From: Hennigella sp045598825
GTDB taxonomy: Bacteria; Bacillota_I; Bacilli_A; Mycoplasmatales; Mycoplasmoidaceae
Assembly: GCA_045598825.1 (NCBI GenBank)
Contig: JAZRUX010000008.1
Coordinates: 1 to 19,216 of the forward strand
DNA: 19,216 bases
Direction: 5' to 3'
Part shown: positions 15,958 through 19,216 of the stretch, in pieces
Position numbering within the stretch: the stretch's first letter is position 1
How the letters are laid out: each line of letters starts with the position of its first letter
Program-made: the position numbers and the translations under genes
The notes under the pieces: generated by a model
Database searches by the model: none
Seen by the model: the letters and a program-made list of their open reading frames with translations, nothing else
What the model was told of the DNA's origin: nothing

Positions 15958-16739
15958 TATTTCTTTTCTCCAATAATAAATACTTTTTGTAATTTATTTA
16001 AATATGGTTTTAATTCTTTATAGAAACCAATCTTTGCATTTAAGCTTGTTAAATATAGTTTAAATGGTGCTTTGGTATCAATAATATGTTCATAGCCGTC
16101 ATTCATTAAAATTAATTGACCATTAGCTTTTAGATTCTTCAATTGTATTTCGTGTTTACCATCAAGAACAACTGCATTACCAATTGATAAATATTTGGCA
16201 TGAGCTAAGGGTGATACCTCAGACATTTCTCAAATTTTAGTCTTTGTCAACAAAATGGCATTCTTTAATGATTTATTTAATCCGGTTGATCCTGTCTTTG
16301 TACAAAAACACAATCCTGAACCTCAGAATCATTCATAATGATTGTTATTAACATAAATATCAGCTGATATTGTATTAATACCTTCAATTAAAATTTCGTT
16401 AATGGCATAATATGTTTTATTTGATGTTTCACAAGCAACAACATCAGGCTTATAAAAGTTGTTGTCATTATCAAAATATTTAATGATTGCTTTTGCATCA
16501 AGGTTTAAATCAATACTATAAAATCCTACTAAGCCAGTATTAATTAGTACCATTTTTACATGTTTTTTACAATATGTATTGTAAGCGTGAACAAATGTTC
16601 CATCACCACCTAATACAATAATATTTGTTGCATCAGCTGAGATAGTGCATCCATCTTTTCTTAATAAAGTAGCAAGTTTTTTCTTTGCATCTTGGCTTTT
16701 TTTTGAATCATTACAATATATAAAGAATTTTTTTGTCAT
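15957..16739 (-). CDS. nadK: NAD kinase
   Basis: Makes NADP from NAD and ATP in the cytosol. The 260-residue product has the GGDGT motif at 44-48 (VLGGDGTFVHA), the NE motif at 114-115 (AINEILIEG) and the glycine-rich TKTGSTGLNKS (TPTGSTAYxxS in the family) around 148-157. Three TGA codons encode Trp, clustered at about residues 137-173, so the standard code shows two unconnected fragments. The ATG at 16739 has AGGAA about 8 bases upstream. Its stop overlaps the EIIB-like start by one base. It is divergent from trpS, 43 bases away, and shares a palindromic -10 box with it. Confidence 0.93.
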
Positions 16740-16756
16740 AAGATAATTCCTATAAG

Positions 16757-16764
16757 ATTATAAT
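16757..16764. promoter_or_regulatory. Palindromic -10 box for divergent nadK and trpS
   Basis: ATTATAAT is its own reverse complement. It gives TATAAT on the plus strand (16759-16764, trpS start near 16771) and TATAAT on the minus strand (16762-16757, nadK start near 16750). Both leaders would be only about 11-12 bases. The trpS leader has no ribosome site. Confidence 0.6.
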
Positions 16765-16782
16765 TTAAAATATATATTAGTT

Positions 16783-17820
16783 ATGAAAAATACAAATCAC
16801 AAACCAATAATGTTAAGTGGTATACAACCATCTAACCGTATTACTCTAGGTAATTACCTAGGAGCAATCAAGCCATATGTCCAAACATCTGAAATGTTTA
16901 ACATGTTTATTTTTGTTGCGGATCTACACGCAATTACAAATACATTTAATCCTGAAGCTCTTGCAAAAAATAGAAAAGAAGCTGTATGTATGTATTATGC
17001 GTGTGGACTAGATTTTAACAAAGTTAAAATTTTCTTCCAATCTGATGTAAAAAGTCATACTGAACTTGCTCACATTTTAACTTGTCATACAACATTAGGT
17101 GAATTAAACCGTATGACTCAATTTAAGGATAAAGCAAAAAAAGCTGTTGGTAATGGAACAGAAATGATTCCTACTGGATTACTAACTTATCCAGTATTAA
17201 TGGCAGCAGACATTCTACTATATGATGCTGATGCTGTTATTGTTGGGGCAGATCAAAAACAACATATGGAACTTACACGTAATATCGCTGAGCGTATGAA
17301 TAAGAAATATGCGGCAAGGAATGGCGGCAAACCATTATTTGTTGTTCCAGAACCATATATTTTAAAGACTGGTGCAAGAATTATGGATTTACAAGATCCA
17401 TCAATTAAGATGTCAAAATCTAACACTAATGAAAAAGGTACTATCTTTGTTATGGATGGACCTAATGTTATTGCTGATAAAATTAAAAAAGCAAAAACTG
17501 ATAGTTTTAACAAAGTTAAATACGATAAGGAAAAGCAACCAGGTTTAAGTAATTTAATGGAAATTTATGCTGCTTTAACAGGTATGAGCTTTGCAGATAT
17601 TGAAAAAGCATATAAAGATGCTCCTAACTATGGAGTTTTCAAAACTGATTTAATTAAAATAGTTTGTGATGAACTTAATAAATTACAAGCTCGTTTTAAA
17701 GAAGCAATGGAAATTTATGAATCAAAATTAGTACCTATTCTTGAAAAGAATGCTAAAGAATGCACTAAGATTTGCCAAGATAAAACTGAAAAAGTTTACA
17801 AAGCAATCGGAATGAAATAA
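16783..17820 (+). CDS. trpS: Tryptophanyl-tRNA synthetase
   Basis: Class Ic synthetase that charges tRNA-Trp, here needed for both UGG and the reassigned UGA codon. The 345 residues include SGIQPSNRITLGNYLGA (12-28, the HIGH-type region), GADQKQHMELTRNIAERMN in the Trp-binding region, and KMSKS at 209-213. The protein has no Trp residue itself, neither TGG nor TGA. There is no ribosome site before the ATG at 16783. The stop overlaps the next ATG by one base. Genes on both sides match the M. genitalium MG125-MG130 neighbourhood, except that the Spx/ArsC-type gene I recall there (MG127) is absent. Confidence 0.96.
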   Translation: MKNTNHKPIMLSGIQPSNRITLGNYLGAIKPYVQTSEMFNMFIFVADLHAITNTFNPEALAKNRKEAVCMYYACGLDFNKVKIFFQSDVKSHTELAHILTCHTTLGELNRMTQFKDKAKKAVGNGTEMIPTGLLTYPVLMAADILLYDADAVIVGADQKQHMELTRNIAERMNKKYAARNGGKPLFVVPEPYILKTGARIMDLQDPSIKMSKSNTNEKGTIFVMDGPNVIADKIKKAKTDSFNKVKYDKEKQPGLSNLMEIYAALTGMSFADIEKAYKDAPNYGVFKTDLIKIVCDELNKLQARFKEAMEIYESKLVPILEKNAKECTKICQDKTEKVYKAIGMK

Positions 17821-18809
17821 TGACAAAGAAAAAAACAAGAAAAACTAATAGTTTTAACAAACGATTAGCTAAAGTTAAATTTGATAAACGTTGTTTAATT
17901 TGTACAGACTTAGATGGTACACTATTAAACAAAGATTGTTATATTCGTTCATATTCACGTGAAGTTATTTCTCATTTAAGAAAACAAGGACATATTGTTT
18001 GTTTATTTACAGCTCGTGCATTGAGAGGCAGCTATGCATACTATCGTCAATTAGGGTTAAATACACCCATTGTAAACTACAATGGGTCAGTTATTCACAA
18101 CCCAACAAACCCTGATTTCACTCCAATTTGTTTTTATATAAACACTGAAGTTATTTACAAAATTTTTGCTCAACCGAAAATTCAGGATTTAATTTTGAAT
18201 GTTATTTTTGAGACGCCAGATGGAACATTCTTTTTAAAAGACTATAGACATAAAGTAAGCCATAAACAAGTTCAAAAGGAACTTGCTAAATTCAATATCT
18301 ATACAACAAAAGATATTGACTTTGTCTCTGATGACTTTGCTAAATTAAAAAATGGCGCTTATTCAATCTTGATTGAATTGCGTGATATGTCAAAAGCAAA
18401 ACAAGTAATGGAAGAAATAAAAAAAATCTGCTCTTCCGTTGTTGTTCGTAGTTGAACAGAAGAACACGTTGGAACCATTATTGAAATTAACAGTTTGTTT
18501 CCTAACAAAGGATTAGCCTTAAAATACCTATCGGTATATTATGATATCCCTTTGGAGCGTTGCTATGCATTTGGTGACAATGACAACGATAAAGAAATGT
18601 TAGCAATGGCAGGTTTTGGTTTTGCTATGAAAAATGCAACACCTGAGGCTAAGGCTGCGGCGAAGTTTGTGACAAAACACAATAATCACGAGCAAGGCGT
18701 AGCACGCGAATTAAATAGGATTTTTAAATTACATATCCCAGTAAAAATTAATAAAAACTTAAAATTTGAAGATGTTAAACTAATTAATAATAAACTAGCT
18801 AAAAGCTAG
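17820..18809 (+). CDS. HAD-superfamily hydrolase of the Cof/YidA type
   Basis: Predicted cytosolic Mg-dependent phosphatase, probably acting on sugar phosphates or similar small phosphates; the substrate cannot be read from sequence. The 329 residues show HAD motif I D30-L-D32-G-T (ICTDLDGTLL), motif II Thr (LFTARA), motif III Lys230 (NKGLALKYL) and motif IV GDNDND at 252-257. A large cap between motifs II and III marks the Cof (type IIB) subfamily. The N terminus has about 20 extra, very basic residues. A TGA at 18453 is Trp. It overlaps the trpS stop by one base and so is translated from the same mRNA, as in M. genitalium MG125-MG126. Its stop lies within the terminator hairpin. Confidence 0.88.
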
Positions 18810-18812
18810 TTT
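18792..18812. terminator. Terminator between the HAD hydrolase gene and alaS
   Basis: A perfect 9-bp stem (AAACTAGCT, loop AAA, AGCTAGTTT) is followed by TATTTTAT on the plus strand. It covers the stop of the hydrolase gene (18807-18809) and touches the alaS stop (18812-18814). The minus-strand side has a weaker T-rich tail. Confidence 0.75.
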
Positions 18813-19216
18813 TATTTTATATTCTTTACTAACTCAATAATTTTGTCTTGACAATTAGTGTCAGGTGTTGATCCTTGGCAGTAGTTGTCTTTTCCTCCAC
18901 CACGACCACCTGTTAGTTTATTAAGTTCATTAATAACTTCATTGCATCTCTTGACATTAGCATTATTATGCTTACATACGATGTAAGATAATTTATTTGT
19001 TAAATTTAGAATAACAAAACCATTGTTTTGATATTTATCTAATAAAGTTCTTGGCAAGTTAAAGATAAAGCTTTGGTTAGCATTATTTAATGTAACTACA
19101 TTGTAAGGTTGATTTTGATCAACCTTTAAGTTATTAACAAAGTCATTGACTTCTTTTTTTGTTTTAACCAATTTAAAGTCCATTAAAGCTTTATCATACT
19201 CTTTTTGATAAATATC
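18812..19216 (-). CDS. alaS: Alanyl-tRNA synthetase, C-terminal part (runs off window)
   Basis: The last 134 codons of a minus-strand gene whose start lies beyond position 19216. The frame is open to the edge, so the ATG at 19183 is internal. The segment matches the DHHA1/C-Ala end of AlaRS: a strand-rich stretch with FVILNLTNKLSYIVCKHNN, then NELNKLTGGRGGGKDNYCQG, the equivalent of the family's GGRGGGxxxxAQGG motif, and a final helix ending in ELVKNIK. Cys replaces the usual Ala before QG. AlaRS charges tRNA-Ala. DHHA1 domains also occur in phosphoesterases, but the GGRGGG-x-QG spacing favours AlaRS. The catalytic core is not in view. Confidence 0.85.
   Translation of the reverse strand, partial: DIYQKEYDKALMDFKLVKTKKEVNDFVNNLKVDQNQPYNVVTLNNANQSFIFNLPRTLLDKYQNNGFVILNLTNKLSYIVCKHNNANVKRCNEVINELNKLTGGRGGGKDNYCQGSTPDTNCQDKIIELVKNIK

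Noticed and set aside
1..19216. Mobile elements, CRISPR arrays, tRNA or rRNA genes, and attachment sites
   Set aside because: I read both strands and the intergenic stretches and found no transposase, direct-repeat array, cloverleaf or rRNA-like sequence; genes are packed too tightly to leave room.

Overview
This AT-rich window comes from a mollicute (Mycoplasma-like bacterium) that reads TGA as tryptophan. Read with the standard code, many genes appear chopped at TGA codons that sit exactly where their families carry Trp (for example the NKWD box of Der, and AEFW in AsnRS). Read with genetic code 4, almost the whole window becomes intact, tightly packed housekeeping genes. All coordinates below use code 4. 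The species cannot be named from this alone. Several gene groups follow orders I remember from Mycoplasma genitalium (mraZ-rsmH-MG223-ftsZ; asnS-pgsA-cinA-membrane protein; der-cmk-membrane protein; rny/EIIB-like/nadK/trpS/Cof hydrolase).

Layout. (1) 24-1361: leucyl aminopeptidase, closed by a hairpin terminator. (2) 1477-5210: the reduced division (dcw) cluster mraZ-rsmH-FtsA-like-ftsZ. It is preceded by a TATAAT box and three MraZ-type boxes spaced exactly 10 bp. (3) 5227-7131: a CIRCE element and dnaJ-grpE, a heat-shock pair without dnaK. (4) 7139-10320: asnS, pgsA, cinA and a three-helix membrane protein, overlapping or nearly so. (5) 10368-11547: recA and a doubtful small ORF. (6) minus strand, 14187-11563: a C-terminally anchored membrane protein, then cmk, then der. 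(7) 14287-15600: RNase Y. (8) minus strand, 16739-15601: NAD kinase and a PTS EIIB-like protein. (9) 16783-18809: trpS and a HAD hydrolase. (10) 18812-19216, minus: the C-terminal part of alaS, running off the window.

Functionally this is core information processing (AsnRS, TrpRS, AlaRS, RsmH, Der, RecA, RNase Y), division (FtsZ with a probable FtsA relative), protein quality control (DnaJ, GrpE, PepA), nucleotide and cofactor metabolism (Cmk, NadK, CinA) and phospholipid synthesis (PgsA). There is no mobile element, CRISPR array, tRNA or rRNA that I can see, and no intergenic stretch over 300 bases. The most interesting points are an FtsA-shaped protein that seems to have lost its nucleotide-binding motifs beside an FtsZ with an altered GTP signature loop; an EIIB-like domain lacking its phosphorylated cysteine, coupled to NAD kinase; the MraZ boxes that also form the mraZ leader and ribosome site; and a palindromic -10 box shared by two divergent genes.
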